Positions 1-9,088 of a stretch of DNA of 64,000 bases are shown in pieces (within the stretch, counting starts at the first letter, position 1; every line of letters begins with the position of its first letter). Both the position numbers and the translations under genes were made by a program. The stretch is from Parashewanella spongiae (lineage in GTDB: Bacteria > Pseudomonadota > Gammaproteobacteria > Enterobacterales > Shewanellaceae): contig NZ_CP037952.1 of assembly GCF_004358345.1 (NCBI RefSeq), forward strand, positions 3,472,001 through 3,536,000, given 5' to 3'. The notes beneath the pieces are model-generated. The model did not search any database. It worked only from the letters and a program-made list of their open reading frames with translations, and had not been told where the DNA came from.

Positions 1-619
1 CAGGTACAGCAACACCTGCAGCCATATAAGGGATCAACTTTCGTATCACAGCCTCGATATCATTTTGTTCTTTAAAATCTGCAGCCGCAATTTCCATTAA
101 TGCATCCGATGATGCCATAGTGAAAACCACAGTTCCTAAAGTAAAGTGTAGACGCCAAAACATTTCTGCTGCAGGAATATGAGGTGCACAAGTTTGAACG
201 GCATGAACGAACTCCATTAAAGGTTCTTGATAATGTGTGGTGATAAACCATCGTAAATGGCCTTGGCTTTCGATATAACCCCGACCAAGTAGTTGTAAAA
301 AATTACTTGTTCCGTCGGTATGCAATTGATCTAAGTCCAATAAAGGTTGCACTAAACAAGAAAACACATCGTTCAAATTTGAAGATTCTGTAAGTTGTGA
401 TAATGATGCAGACGCAGAAGGCATAAATGCGTCTAAATATCTAGCGAGTACCGCGCGTATAAGTTCTTTCTTTGAGCCAAAGTGATAATTAACAGAAGCT
501 AAATTTACTTCAGCTTTGCTGGTAATAAGTCTGAGAGACGTTTCTGAAAAGCCTCGCTCAGCAAACAATTTTTCAGCCGCATTAAGTATCTTAGATTTAG
601 TGTCGGGTCTAACCGCCAT
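1..619 (-). CDS. psrA: TetR-family regulator, PsrA-like (3' end outside window)
   Basis: The reading frame runs from an ATG at 619 down to the window edge, giving 206 residues without a stop. The N-terminus has a TetR helix-turn-helix (about residues 8-55) with the signature LFAERGF, followed by VNLASVNYHFGSK, which is very close to Pseudomonas and Shewanella PsrA. PsrA proteins repress fatty acid degradation genes and are released by acyl-CoA or fatty acids. The rest is the helical ligand-binding domain. It is divergent from the M2 peptidase gene. A palindrome just upstream of the start fits self-repression. The specific PsrA assignment is inferred from the N-terminal resemblance and Shewanella-type neighbours. 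Confidence 0.8.
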   Translation of the reverse strand, partial: MAVRPDTKSKILNAAEKLFAERGFSETSLRLITSKAEVNLASVNYHFGSKKELIRAVLARYLDAFMPSASASLSQLTESSNLNDVFSCLVQPLLDLDQLHTDGTSNFLQLLGRGYIESQGHLRWFITTHYQEPLMEFVHAVQTCAPHIPAAEMFWRLHFTLGTVVFTMASSDALMEIAAADFKEQNDIEAVIRKLIPYMAAGVAVP

Positions 620-637
620 TCCTTGACCTTCATTTAA

Positions 638-656
638 TTTAAAACAGTTGTTTAAA
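638..656. promoter_or_regulatory. Candidate PsrA operator
   Basis: The 19-bp stretch TTTAAAACAGTTGTTTAAA is a near-palindrome with TTTAAA arms. It lies 19-37 bp upstream of the regulator start codon. PsrA-type proteins bind AAAC/GTTT palindromes and often repress themselves. The palindrome is visible; the binding is inferred. Confidence 0.45.
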
Positions 657-902
657 ATTAAATGTTCTATGTGAAATTGTCAATGTAATTGGTATAAAAG
701 CCAGTATTTATGCAGATTTCAGATAAGAAACTTCCACCTTCAGTTTATGTATACATCAATATTTAAATTGCGATGAACTAAAGACTTGTTATCGAAGCAG
801 TGAATGGATTACTGATTAATAATCATCACCATACTCACAAATGCAAATTAATTTTAGTTTAGGTAAACTAACTTGAAAAATAATATCGAGGAAGTCCGTA
901 AA

Positions 903-2741
903 ATGAAGACAACTACTCCCAAACCCGCTCGTCTCGCCCTAGCCATAGCGCTGACTTTAAGTATTGGAGCTTGTGCTGAACAACAAGCCGAAAAATCAAC
1001 TGAAAACGAAGTCACAGTAGCACAAGCAAATGAATTTATCGACAACGCAGAGCAACAGCTATCACAACTCTCAATTGAGGCAAATCGCGCCGAATGGATA
1101 TACAGCAACTTCATCACTGAAGATACAGCATCACTTGCTGCCGCAGTAGGTGAAAAAGTTACGGCCAGCTCAGTAAAATTCGCGACAGAAGCTGCAAAAT
1201 ATGCAGACTTGAAACTCGGCCCAGTTAACGCTCGTAAACTCAATACATTGCGAACTAGCCTAGTGCTACCTGCACCATTGGATCCCAAAAAGAACGCTGA
1301 GCTCGCTGGTATTAGTGCTGAGCTAAACGGATTATACGGAAAAGGAAAGTACTGCTTTGCTGATGGTAATTGTATGACCTTACCTGAATTGTCTGCCATT
1401 ATGGCTGAATCACGTGATCCAGCTTTGCTTTTGGAAGCATGGAAAGGCTGGCGAGAAATATCGAAGCCTATGCGACCATTGTTTAAGCGTGAAGTCGAAT
1501 TGGCAAACGAAGGGGCAAGAGATCTCGGTTTTAATGATTTATCGGAGCTTTGGCGTAGTCAATACGACATGAAGCCTGACGAATTTTCTCAAGAACTCGA
1601 TAAACAATGGGGAAAGATTAAACCATTATATGATTCTTTGCATTGTTACGTTCGCGGCGAACTAAACCAGAAGTATGGTGATGAGGTTGTTTCAAAGACT
1701 GGCCCTATTCCAGCCCATTTACTTGGTAATATGTGGGCTCAAACATGGGGTAATATTTATGATGAAGTTTCTCCAGAAAATGGCGATCCTGGTTATGATT
1801 TAACTAAGCTTCTTGTTGATAATAATTACGACGAAAAGAAAATGGTCCAGCAGGCTGAAGGCTTCTTTACTTCACTTGGTTTTGAGCCACTTCCAGAAAC
1901 CTTCTGGACTCGTTCGTTATTCACCCAACCTAAAGACCGCGATGTTGTCTGCCATGCTTCTGCTTGGGATTTAGATAATTTAGATGATATTCGTATCAAG
2001 ATGTGTATCCAGAAAACCGCTGAAGAGTTCTCTGTTATTCATCATGAATTAGGCCATAACTTTTACCAACGTGCGTATAAAGGTCAACCGTTCATATTTA
2101 AAAATAGCGCGAATGATGGTTTCCATGAAGCCATTGGTGATACTGTCGCACTTTCAATTACACCTAAGTACTTAAAGAAAATCGGCCTACTTAACGAAGT
2201 ACCTGATGAATCTAAAGATATCGGTTTACTTCTAAAGCAAGCTCTGGATAAAGTTGCCTTTCTACCATTTGGCCTGATGATCGATCAATGGCGCTGGAAA
2301 GTATTTAATGGTGAAATTTCACCAGAACAATACAATCAAGCTTGGTGGGATTTACGCAACAAATATCAAGGAGTAGCTAGCCCAGTAACACGTGATGAAT
2401 CAGACTTTGACCCAGGGGCGAAATACCATGTTCCAGGTAATGTGCCTTACACACGCTATTTCTTAGCACATATTTTGCAATTCCAATTCCACAAATCATT
2501 GTGTGATATTGCAGGAGATAAAGGTCCAGTACACCGCTGTTCAATTTATGGCAATAAAGAAGCAGGAACAAAGCTTAACGAAATGCTGGAAATGGGCTCA
2601 AGTAAACCGTGGCCTGAAGCTCTCGCCGTTGTAACAGGTAAAAAAGAAATGGATGCACAAGCTGTGCTTGATTACTTTGCACCATTACAAGTTTGGTTAA
2701 ACGAGCAAAACAAAGTTAAAAACAACCAATGTGGTTGGTAA
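903..2741 (+). CDS. M2-family zinc peptidase (peptidyl-dipeptidase A-like lipoprotein)
   Basis: This is a 612-residue zinc metallopeptidase of the M2 (angiotensin-converting enzyme) family. The zinc motif is HELGH at residues 381-385 and the third ligand is Glu409 in FHEAIGD, 28 residues after the first His, the same spacing as in ACE. The start is the ATG at 903, preceded by GAGGAAG at 8 bases; an in-frame TTG 30 bases upstream lacks a good ribosome site. The N-terminus is a lipoprotein signal peptide ending in SIGAC, so the enzyme is probably anchored in the envelope. M2 enzymes release C-terminal dipeptides. It has its own terminator and stands alone as a transcription unit. Confidence 0.9.
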   Translation: MKTTTPKPARLALAIALTLSIGACAEQQAEKSTENEVTVAQANEFIDNAEQQLSQLSIEANRAEWIYSNFITEDTASLAAAVGEKVTASSVKFATEAAKYADLKLGPVNARKLNTLRTSLVLPAPLDPKKNAELAGISAELNGLYGKGKYCFADGNCMTLPELSAIMAESRDPALLLEAWKGWREISKPMRPLFKREVELANEGARDLGFNDLSELWRSQYDMKPDEFSQELDKQWGKIKPLYDSLHCYVRGELNQKYGDEVVSKTGPIPAHLLGNMWAQTWGNIYDEVSPENGDPGYDLTKLLVDNNYDEKKMVQQAEGFFTSLGFEPLPETFWTRSLFTQPKDRDVVCHASAWDLDNLDDIRIKMCIQKTAEEFSVIHHELGHNFYQRAYKGQPFIFKNSANDGFHEAIGDTVALSITPKYLKKIGLLNEVPDESKDIGLLLKQALDKVAFLPFGLMIDQWRWKVFNGEISPEQYNQAWWDLRNKYQGVASPVTRDESDFDPGAKYHVPGNVPYTRYFLAHILQFQFHKSLCDIAGDKGPVHRCSIYGNKEAGTKLNEMLEMGSSKPWPEALAVVTGKKEMDAQAVLDYFAPLQVWLNEQNKVKNNQCGW

Positions 2742-2764
2742 AAGAAAACAACTAGCTTAGCAAC

Positions 2765-2790
2765 AGCCCGTAATTTTACGGGCTTTTTTA
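2765..2790 (+). terminator. Rho-independent terminator of the M2 peptidase gene
   Basis: A 9-bp stem AGCCCGTAA / TTACGGGCT with a 2-base loop is followed by a T tract, 24 bases after the stop codon. Confidence 0.85.
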
Positions 2791-2891
2791 GCTCTTCACA
2801 GAATCACCGACACACTTTGTAAATATTAATACCTGTAGCACTGAATACGAATGCATTATAATTACCATATCTTCATTCAGTATTTATTTAT

Positions 2892-3440
2892 ATGCGATTA
2901 CTTTTAGTTTTTATTAGCTGTTATATCTTTTCCGTTAATTTTTCTTTTGCTTCAGAAACAGACTCATACAACAATCAATTAAACAAAACCTACCAATCAT
3001 TTATTGAGTCATTTGAAAAGCTCGATGCTGATCAGATAGATCAAATGTACGATCGAGACATTTTGTATATTTCAGAAGGCAAGAGCCAACCTATCTTGCA
3101 AGGAAGCAACGAAGTTAAACTCATTTATCAACGCTTTTTTGATCGTGTTAAGCAAAAAAATATCCGTTTAAAAATCGGATTTAGATTATTGAGCCGTGAC
3201 ATCGCCGATGAACAAGCTACTGACATTGGTTATTACATAATCCGCTTTATACCCTCCAAAAAATCTGAAGAACCGGTTTCAGAATTTGCAGGTAAATTTT
3301 TAATCGTTAGTAAGAAGGCCAAGAATGGCCAATGGTTATGGTCAATGGAAATGAACAATCGTGCTAAATTAGAGTATTACTTTAATTCAAAAAGTAAGAA
3401 AAATTTGTTCTACAGTAAGACATTGAAAGTTGATAAATAA
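2892..3440 (+). CDS. Exported NTF2-like / SnoaL-type small protein
   Basis: The 182-residue product begins with a signal peptide (hydrophobic core about residues 2-18, likely cleavage after FSFA). The mature part reads like an NTF2-fold protein: an N-terminal helix (NQLNKTYQSFIESFEKLD), then MYDRDILYISEG and a beta-rich C-terminal half. Such periplasmic SnoaL/DUF4440-like proteins bind small ligands, but the function is unknown. The fold is inferred from the helix and strand pattern. It lies 40 bases upstream of the ychJ-like gene and may be co-transcribed with it. Confidence 0.55.
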   Translation: MRLLLVFISCYIFSVNFSFASETDSYNNQLNKTYQSFIESFEKLDADQIDQMYDRDILYISEGKSQPILQGSNEVKLIYQRFFDRVKQKNIRLKIGFRLLSRDIADEQATDIGYYIIRFIPSKKSEEPVSEFAGKFLIVSKKAKNGQWLWSMEMNNRAKLEYYFNSKSKKNLFYSKTLKVDK

Positions 3441-3479
3441 AATGATCTATAAATTATTAGTACATGATGTGAGTAGCTT

Positions 3480-3953
3480 ATGAGTAGTAATCATTGCCCT
3501 TGCGGATCATCATTATCATACACACAGTGTTGCCAACTGCTTCATATAAGTAAAATAACAGCTAGCTCACCTGAACAACTAATGCGTTCACGTTATAGCG
3601 CCTTTGTAAAACATGAATTTCAATATTTATTAGATACACATGCGCCTGAATTTAGAAGTGAATTATCGATTGAAATTTTAAGCCAGCCACCTCTTCCAAA
3701 CTGGATAGCACTTGAAGTAGAAAAATCTTCTCAAGATCACCACTCAGGTACAGTGACTTTTAAAGCTTGGTTTCATCTAAATAAAAAGCTCGATGTTATT
3801 TATGAACAATCGAATTTCGTATTGAGGGATGGCTTATGGTATTACACCGATGGCAAGCATTTATCAACAGAACTGCCTAGCAGAAATGATTCTTGCATTT
3901 GTGGGAGTGGTAAAAAATTTAAGAAGTGTTGTCATAATATTTACACTGGTTAA
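3480..3953 (+). CDS. ychJ: YchJ-family protein (UPF0225) with two SEC-C zinc motifs
   Basis: The 157-residue protein has a cysteine motif at each end: CPCGSSLSYTQCC near residues 6-18 and CICGSGKKFKKCC near the C-terminus. Both match the SEC-C zinc-binding motif first seen at the SecA C-terminus. Between them lies the YchJ central domain, beginning with the conserved stretch LMRSRYSAFV. The size agrees with E. coli YchJ. The cellular role is not established. Confidence 0.88.
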   Translation: MSSNHCPCGSSLSYTQCCQLLHISKITASSPEQLMRSRYSAFVKHEFQYLLDTHAPEFRSELSIEILSQPPLPNWIALEVEKSSQDHHSGTVTFKAWFHLNKKLDVIYEQSNFVLRDGLWYYTDGKHLSTELPSRNDSCICGSGKKFKKCCHNIYTG

Positions 3954-4038
3954 TCCTTTACAAAATACATCACCAAAACTTAGTCATAAAATGATAATAG
4001 TGGCAAGATGACGAAAATGTCATCTTGTTGATTGATAA

Positions 4039-4928
4039 CTAGTGTTTACTGTGATCCCTTTTATATACCTGATATACGGAGTGCTTTTTAAATCCATATT
4101 TAGAAGAATGCTTAGACGTCCAATCTTGTCCTATGATTCGGTTAAAGCTACCATTATTGACACTATAAAGCCCTTCTGAAGCTACAGAAACAGCGTGCTG
4201 GTCATTATCATGATTGCCACCATGACAATAATACTGACTAACATTCTGTCCAAGTACCGCGCCAGCAAATCCAACAACCTGATAATTATTGAAGCCACTG
4301 GCAGCTAACACTCGGGCAAAGCGACGTAAATACGGTTCTCTTTTACCACGCCCACAATGCCTTTTCGAGTATGGGTTGCTGTCCAACAAGAGAATAAATA
4401 AATAACTACCGGTTGAGCAGGTGAAGGCTCTAATCCATCACGTATAAGCTGTTGAATCAAGGCCATTGCTCCATACACAATCCTAGTACCAATACCTTTG
4501 CCAAAATTTCCATGACCAATAATAAATAATTTACCACCATCATTAAGGCTATTTAAACTGTTATGTCCTCTTCCTGACCTAATCTCTTGTTTATATCTGT
4601 CCGCACAAAGAAGCTCCCTTATATGATATGACGTGCTAATAATTGCATTATCATTATCACCATTTGCAGGAATATAAATTTCATGGGGTAGATTTATTCT
4701 TGACGCTCTGATTAGCCCAAGCCTTGGCCTAACCCTATTAGCTTGTTCAGCTGCAATTCGAGCATTGTCACTTGCTGCCAATATATCAAGGCCATTTGAT
4801 CTTATTTCCGTGTGATTAGCACACAGCTGAACATTCATTAGAAACTGAGTCCGGCATTGAGCAACAGAGATAGCTTTAACCTCAGAAACAACCTTGCTAA
4901 CCTCATTTCGTAATATGCTCACTTTCAA
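4039..4928 (-). pseudogene. Caspase-like (clan CD) cysteine peptidase, frameshifted
   Basis: Two overlapping frames together make one protein. The first (4928-4305, apparent TTG start) contains GGKLFIIGHG with His139 and VVIYLFSC with Cys181, the spacing and strand context of a caspase/CHAT-type His-Cys dyad. The second (ending at 4039) continues with a sensible family-like sequence, PYLRRFARVLAASG followed by VVGFAGAV. The join needs a net -1 shift between about 4340 and 4390, near an AAAA run (CGAAAAGG). Unless this is programmed frameshifting or an assembly error, the gene is broken. No signal peptide is visible. A small gene lies 24 bases upstream and was probably its operon partner. The clan CD call is inferred from the motif pattern. 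Confidence 0.5.
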
Positions 4929-4952
4929 TAGAATTATTGCTCGACGAAATTG

Positions 4953-5180
4953 TCACTCTTCTTTAGTTCCAGATTTGCCCAAATGCATTTTTTCACTCAC
5001 ACGATAAATTTCATAATCTGATACAACTTGCCCCCATTGGTAAACTTTTTCTGCAGCCTCTTGGTTTTGTAAGCGAATAAACTCAACGGTTTCAGTGAGT
5101 CTAGTTGCAGCATTTTTGGTAGAAAAAATGGAAAACAGTGTAATTAACTCGTCTACACTCTTCAAAAGCAGGTTAGCCAA
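4953..5180 (-). CDS. Small hypothetical protein upstream of the caspase-like gene
   Basis: The 75-residue product is predicted to be mostly helical and hydrophilic (LTETVEFIRLQNQEAAEKVYQWGQ) and resembles a short coiled coil. It matches no family I recognise. It lies on the same strand 24 bases before the broken caspase-like gene, so the two probably formed one operon; a partner or regulator of the peptidase is possible but only inferred. Confidence 0.5.
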   Translation of the reverse strand: MANLLLKSVDELITLFSIFSTKNAATRLTETVEFIRLQNQEAAEKVYQWGQVVSDYEIYRVSEKMHLGKSGTKEE

Positions 5181-5371
5181 GATTATAGCGAATTCCTGAA
5201 GTCACAAACAAGATTGATTACAGCAACGTAATACATAGAAAAATGTTAACCGTTTATTTTCATTTGCCTTTAAATTTGTAGATTACAAAATTGTCATCTT
5301 TTAAATATAAATCACAATCCATTGAGGTTTTATCTCTGTAGAAATGATGAAGCTATTGGCAATTGCAATAA

Positions 5372-5494
5372 AAATATGGAGTAGACAAGAGTCTGCTCCA
5401 TAAAGAAGAGCAAGCTTTACTCTTGGCTTTAAATAAAGCTAAATTTATTACTGGAAGCTCGCAAGTGATAGATGGCGGCTATGCTACAAAGTGA
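5372..5494 (+). pseudogene. C-terminal remnant of an SDR oxidoreductase gene
   Basis: In the 343-base gap between two minus-strand genes, one plus-strand frame ends with ITGSSQVIDGGYATK and a stop. This is the typical C-terminal signature of classical short-chain dehydrogenases (TG-x-x-x-x-x-DGGY). Only about 40 codons remain and there is no start, Rossmann motif or catalytic Tyr-Lys. It is a decayed leftover. I see nothing else in 5181-5523. Confidence 0.6.
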
Positions 5495-5523
5495 AATCAT
5501 TAGAGCAATTTTCCTAGGAGAGG

Positions 5524-7713
5524 CTAATGAATTGCCTCTCCCTGAATTTCATTCATCGAACTTGCTAAAAATTCATTGAAATCAGCTTCTCTCAACGCTG
5601 GACTATACAAGAAACCTTGAGCCTGATTGCAGTTTTGTTTACTTAAAAAGAACTCTTGTTCTTTTGTCTCTACACCTTCAGCTGTCAGTGAAAGGTTTAA
5701 TGCTTTTGCCATTGCAATAATTGCACTCACAATCTCCCTACTCTCTTTACTACTATCGATATCGGTTATAAATGAGCGATCAATCTTAAGCTTCGTAATT
5801 GGAAACTGTTTTAAATAGCGCATAGAGCTATAACCAGTGCCAAAATCATCGATCGCCAACCCCACTCCAAGCTCCGACAATTCATTACATAAGCTAGTCG
5901 CGTGACGGATGTCTTCCATCAACTCAGTTTCTGTGATTTCTAAAATCAATGACGAAGGTTTGATTTTGTAACGTGTTAATAATTCCCACACTTCATTAAA
6001 CAAGTTCCCACTAAAAAACTGCCTAGCTGACACATTCACGTGCATAGTCATATCAGAATTAAAGCGCTGCCAGAGATTCAGTTGCCGACAAGCTGATTCA
6101 AGAACCCAGCTACCAATTAAATTTATTAGTCCTGTTTGTTCAGCAATATCAATAAAGCTACCCGGATATAACACTCCCTTTTGAGGGTGATGCCAACGAA
6201 TAAGTGCTTCTGCGCCTGTATAAGCTTGTGACTCTAAATCCATAAGCGGCTGATAATATAACTCAAATTGACGGCCACGTATGGCGTAATGTAGATCATG
6301 CTCAATATTTGAATCTTCTTTAAAAGCCGATAATAGAGCCGCATTAAAAAACTGTATTCGCTTACTTTGCTTCTTTTTAGCGTGTTGAATGGCAATATCT
6401 GCACTGGCTAATGGAGATAATGAGTTGATCACTGACGCGATATCCACAACAGCAATCGCAGGTTTAATAGCAATAGACTCACGATCGATTTGTATAGGAT
6501 GCATTAGATGATGATATAACTTGTTCGCAAATGATTCTAACTCTTCAACGGAATGTGTTTCAGTCAGTAAAACAGCGAACTCATCGCTCCCTACCCTTGC
6601 GATTTCTTTTGCCAAATTTGCTTCAGAAAAGTGTTTCATTCTTCTCGCAGTTTCTCTGAGTAAAAAGTCACCTCGACTATGACCATATGTATCATTAAAA
6701 TGTTTAAAGCCAATAATATCAATTAGCACTAAATTGCCAGATTTGGTCTTTTCTAATTCGTTAGTAAAATGAAAGCGGTTATAAAGGCCAGTTAAGTTAC
6801 AACGCCACGCTCTTCTTTCTAGTTCCTGCTTTGCTTGTTGTTGAGACGTGTAATCATCGATACTTACGAGTACAAGACGCTCATTAGTATTAGTTAAAAA
6901 TGGTCTCGAACAAAATTTAGCCCATATTGCAGTTCCATCTGGCCGTTTAAGCTCTACGACATCTCTAACCGTCTCACCTTGTTTTAACTTATTAAGATGT
7001 GCCATTCCATATTCAGGTTTTTGTTTAAATAAAATGAGATTCCAAATAGATTTATTGAGGAACGACTTAATGGGAAGCCCAGTAAGATTGGCATAAGCTT
7101 CATTGACGAATTCGACAACTTCATTTTTTAAGTTAAACAACATGGTGACTTGATCGGATTGATCAACAGCCGATTGGAAAAAAGAAAGTAATTCGTCTTT
7201 ACGATAACTTTGTTGAGTCGCTAACGTTAACGCAAGTTGATCAGCAACCTGACAAGCAATTGAGATTTCAGTGTCAGTCCAATCTTTTTGAATATCAACT
7301 CGCTCCAAGTTTAATATTCCTTCTAAAGATCCGTTTATTCTAATTGGAATATCTAATAATGAGCCAATATTAAATGGTTCTAAATATCGATTTCTTAACT
7401 CTGCAACGCGCTCATCTTGTTTAGCATCAGCGACATCGATATGCCGGCTGCTTTTAAGAAGATTTAAATAGTCTGGATATTCACTAAGAGGAATAACATC
7501 AGATGATTCACTCACTGATAACGGTCCATTGTGAGCAATTAAATTGAGTTTAGTTTGGCATGGTGAAAGCAACCAAATACTCGTTCCTGATAGCTGCAAA
7601 TGTTGACGCAACAGCTTCGTCGATAACGCAGAGGTTTCTGCAAAATCACCTTTATGCTTTGCTTCTGAACAAACAATTAACTCTATGATGGACTGGTACT
7701 TTCTAGGTTCCAC
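5524..7713 (-). CDS. GAF-PAS-GGDEF-EAL c-di-GMP signalling protein
   Basis: The product is a cytoplasmic 729-residue protein without membrane segments. Domains in order are GAF (about 20-165), PAS (about 180-295), GGDEF (about 300-455) and EAL (about 480-720). The GGDEF motif is GSDEF (375-379), the usual DxLTGLxNR is NLTGLYNR, and no RxxD inhibitory site precedes it, so cyclase activity is doubtful. The EAL half keeps AEALIRW (502-504) and DDFGTGYSS, so c-di-GMP phosphodiesterase activity is likely. I chose the GTG at 7713 because AAGGA lies 6 bases upstream; a GTG at 7749 gives 12 more residues with no such site. Confidence 0.85.
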   Translation of the reverse strand: MEPRKYQSIIELIVCSEAKHKGDFAETSALSTKLLRQHLQLSGTSIWLLSPCQTKLNLIAHNGPLSVSESSDVIPLSEYPDYLNLLKSSRHIDVADAKQDERVAELRNRYLEPFNIGSLLDIPIRINGSLEGILNLERVDIQKDWTDTEISIACQVADQLALTLATQQSYRKDELLSFFQSAVDQSDQVTMLFNLKNEVVEFVNEAYANLTGLPIKSFLNKSIWNLILFKQKPEYGMAHLNKLKQGETVRDVVELKRPDGTAIWAKFCSRPFLTNTNERLVLVSIDDYTSQQQAKQELERRAWRCNLTGLYNRFHFTNELEKTKSGNLVLIDIIGFKHFNDTYGHSRGDFLLRETARRMKHFSEANLAKEIARVGSDEFAVLLTETHSVEELESFANKLYHHLMHPIQIDRESIAIKPAIAVVDIASVINSLSPLASADIAIQHAKKKQSKRIQFFNAALLSAFKEDSNIEHDLHYAIRGRQFELYYQPLMDLESQAYTGAEALIRWHHPQKGVLYPGSFIDIAEQTGLINLIGSWVLESACRQLNLWQRFNSDMTMHVNVSARQFFSGNLFNEVWELLTRYKIKPSSLILEITETELMEDIRHATSLCNELSELGVGLAIDDFGTGYSSMRYLKQFPITKLKIDRSFITDIDSSKESREIVSAIIAMAKALNLSLTAEGVETKEQEFFLSKQNCNQAQGFLYSPALREADFNEFLASSMNEIQGEAIH

Positions 7714-7822
7714 ATAATATCCTTGTGAGAATGTTAAGCATAACTTCACTAAACAGTAATGATTCTTATTTTAACTAACATCATCATACTAAAACTAGGC
7801 TGGCACCTTCAAGACTTTTAAA

Positions 7823-8113
7823 TCAGGTTAGACCTTGCTGCATTTGGAAGATCATTTTTTCAGCAGTGACGTTAAATTTGATGACTAAACTAACTTTATC
7901 TACCCCTTCATCAAGTTTGTAATCAACATTTGTAAAATTCTGTGTCGCAATTGTCGCTAATCGCTGAGCTTCAGAATTGGCGTCAGCACCAGTAAGCTCG
8001 ATTAAAAGCTCAGTATCGTTTTCATTTATAACGGCACCGAGATCTACAAAAGCCCCACAAGTGTTGCAAGTGTCATTAACATCAATAGATTGGGAGTTTT
8101 TAATTTCTTTCAT
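7823..8113 (-). CDS. YfcZ/YiiS family protein (DUF406)
   Basis: The 96-residue protein has the N-terminal CNTCGAFVDLGAVI and the C-terminal VIKFNVTAEKMIFQMQ, both characteristic of the small DUF406 family (E. coli YfcZ, YiiS). Its function is unknown. In Shewanella-type genomes it lies near the SO_2500-family gene, as here. Confidence 0.85.
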   Translation of the reverse strand: MKEIKNSQSIDVNDTCNTCGAFVDLGAVINENDTELLIELTGADANSEAQRLATIATQNFTNVDYKLDEGVDKVSLVIKFNVTAEKMIFQMQQGLT

Positions 8114-8180
8114 TATAATTTTTCGAAAAGTTGAATTTCGGAATTATAGAGAAATCATTGGCGAACTTTGATGACTTAGA

Positions 8181-8675
8181 TCACGCTTGAGCAATCAATT
8201 TACTCATTGTTCGCTGTTGCTCTAACTGTGTAATAAAAGGCACTGACTTCAATTTTTTGTCTCCATCAATCCCATTGATCTTACGAGAAACGTGAATATC
8301 ACAGTTATTTATGGCCTCGGTAAAATCAGCTGGATATTTCCCTCTAGATACTATCGCTTCAGGTTTAAGGTTCTGCTGTAATCTGAATTCAATTACACCT
8401 TGAGCTTGAAAAGTTGCACTGTGATCAACAGGTAAAGTTTGAGTGGATAAATCAGCGATTAACGTTTCTTCGGCAGGCAACTTAAATTTTTTGCGTAATT
8501 TTAACTTTTCAGCATCAGCCTGTGAGTGCTCAAGCTCAAACTGCGCCATATCTCTAATATCTTGAGACATCAGAGCCAGTAGCAGTGAAAAATCACTACG
8601 ACGATTCGATACCGTCGCTAAATTAAGCGACAATCCTGTATCTAATTCGTTTATTAGCGCTCGCTCAAGCTGCAT
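8181..8675 (-). CDS. VC2046/SO_2500 family protein
   Basis: The 164-residue protein begins with a segment rich in conserved hydrophobics (LSLNLATVSNRRSDFSLLLALMSQDI) that fits the VC2046/SO_2500 family of Vibrio and Shewanella. No catalytic motif or signal peptide is visible and the function is unknown. It sits 67 bases upstream of, and on the same strand as, the YfcZ-like gene, so the two may share a transcript. The neighbouring tRNA-Tyr genes are divergent. Confidence 0.75.
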   Translation of the reverse strand: MQLERALINELDTGLSLNLATVSNRRSDFSLLLALMSQDIRDMAQFELEHSQADAEKLKLRKKFKLPAEETLIADLSTQTLPVDHSATFQAQGVIEFRLQQNLKPEAIVSRGKYPADFTEAINNCDIHVSRKINGIDGDKKLKSVPFITQLEQQRTMSKLIAQA

Positions 8676-8800
8676 AAAAAATCATCAAAAATTCATTCAC
8701 TAGATAATAAATCGGCCACTCTACCAATAACTTTAATAATATTTATCTTTCCCTCTTTACATGATGTTCAAATATGACTACCATTCAGCCCGCAAATTGA

Positions 8801-8885
8801 GGAGGGGTTCCCGAGTGGTCAAAGGGATCAGACTGTAAATCTGACGGCTCAGCCTTCGAAGGTTCGAATCCTTCTCCCTCCACCA
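8801..8885 (+). tRNA. tRNA-Tyr (GTA), copy 1
   Basis: The 85-base gene has a 7-bp acceptor stem (GGAGGGG with TCCCTCC), anticodon loop CTGTAAA with anticodon GTA, a long variable arm typical of bacterial tRNA-Tyr, the T-loop GGTTCGAATCC, and an encoded CCA. Confidence 0.97.
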
Positions 8886-8917
8886 TTTTGCACATGATAG
8901 ATGAATAAGTATTCAGT

Positions 8918-9002
8918 GGAGGGGTTCCCGAGTGGCCAAAGGGATCAGACTGTAAATCTGACGGCTCAGCCTTCGAAGGTTCGAATCCTTCTCCCTCCAC
9001 CA
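8918..9002 (+). tRNA. tRNA-Tyr (GTA), copy 2
   Basis: It is identical to the upstream copy except for one base in the D-loop (GTGGCC instead of GTGGTC). The 32-base gap between the copies suggests one precursor transcript. CCA is encoded. Confidence 0.97.
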
Positions 9003-9088
9003 CTTTCTCGTTTCGTTGATCAAAATCCTATTTTTATTTATCACAATTCTTTATGCTATTTGCCATCAACTCAGTGATGGAATTTAAA

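Noticed and set aside
8785-9003. Minus-strand frame across the tRNA-Tyr genes with repeated VEGEGFEPSKAEPSDLQSD
   Set aside because: This well-known artefact is the antisense translation of tandem tRNA-Tyr genes.
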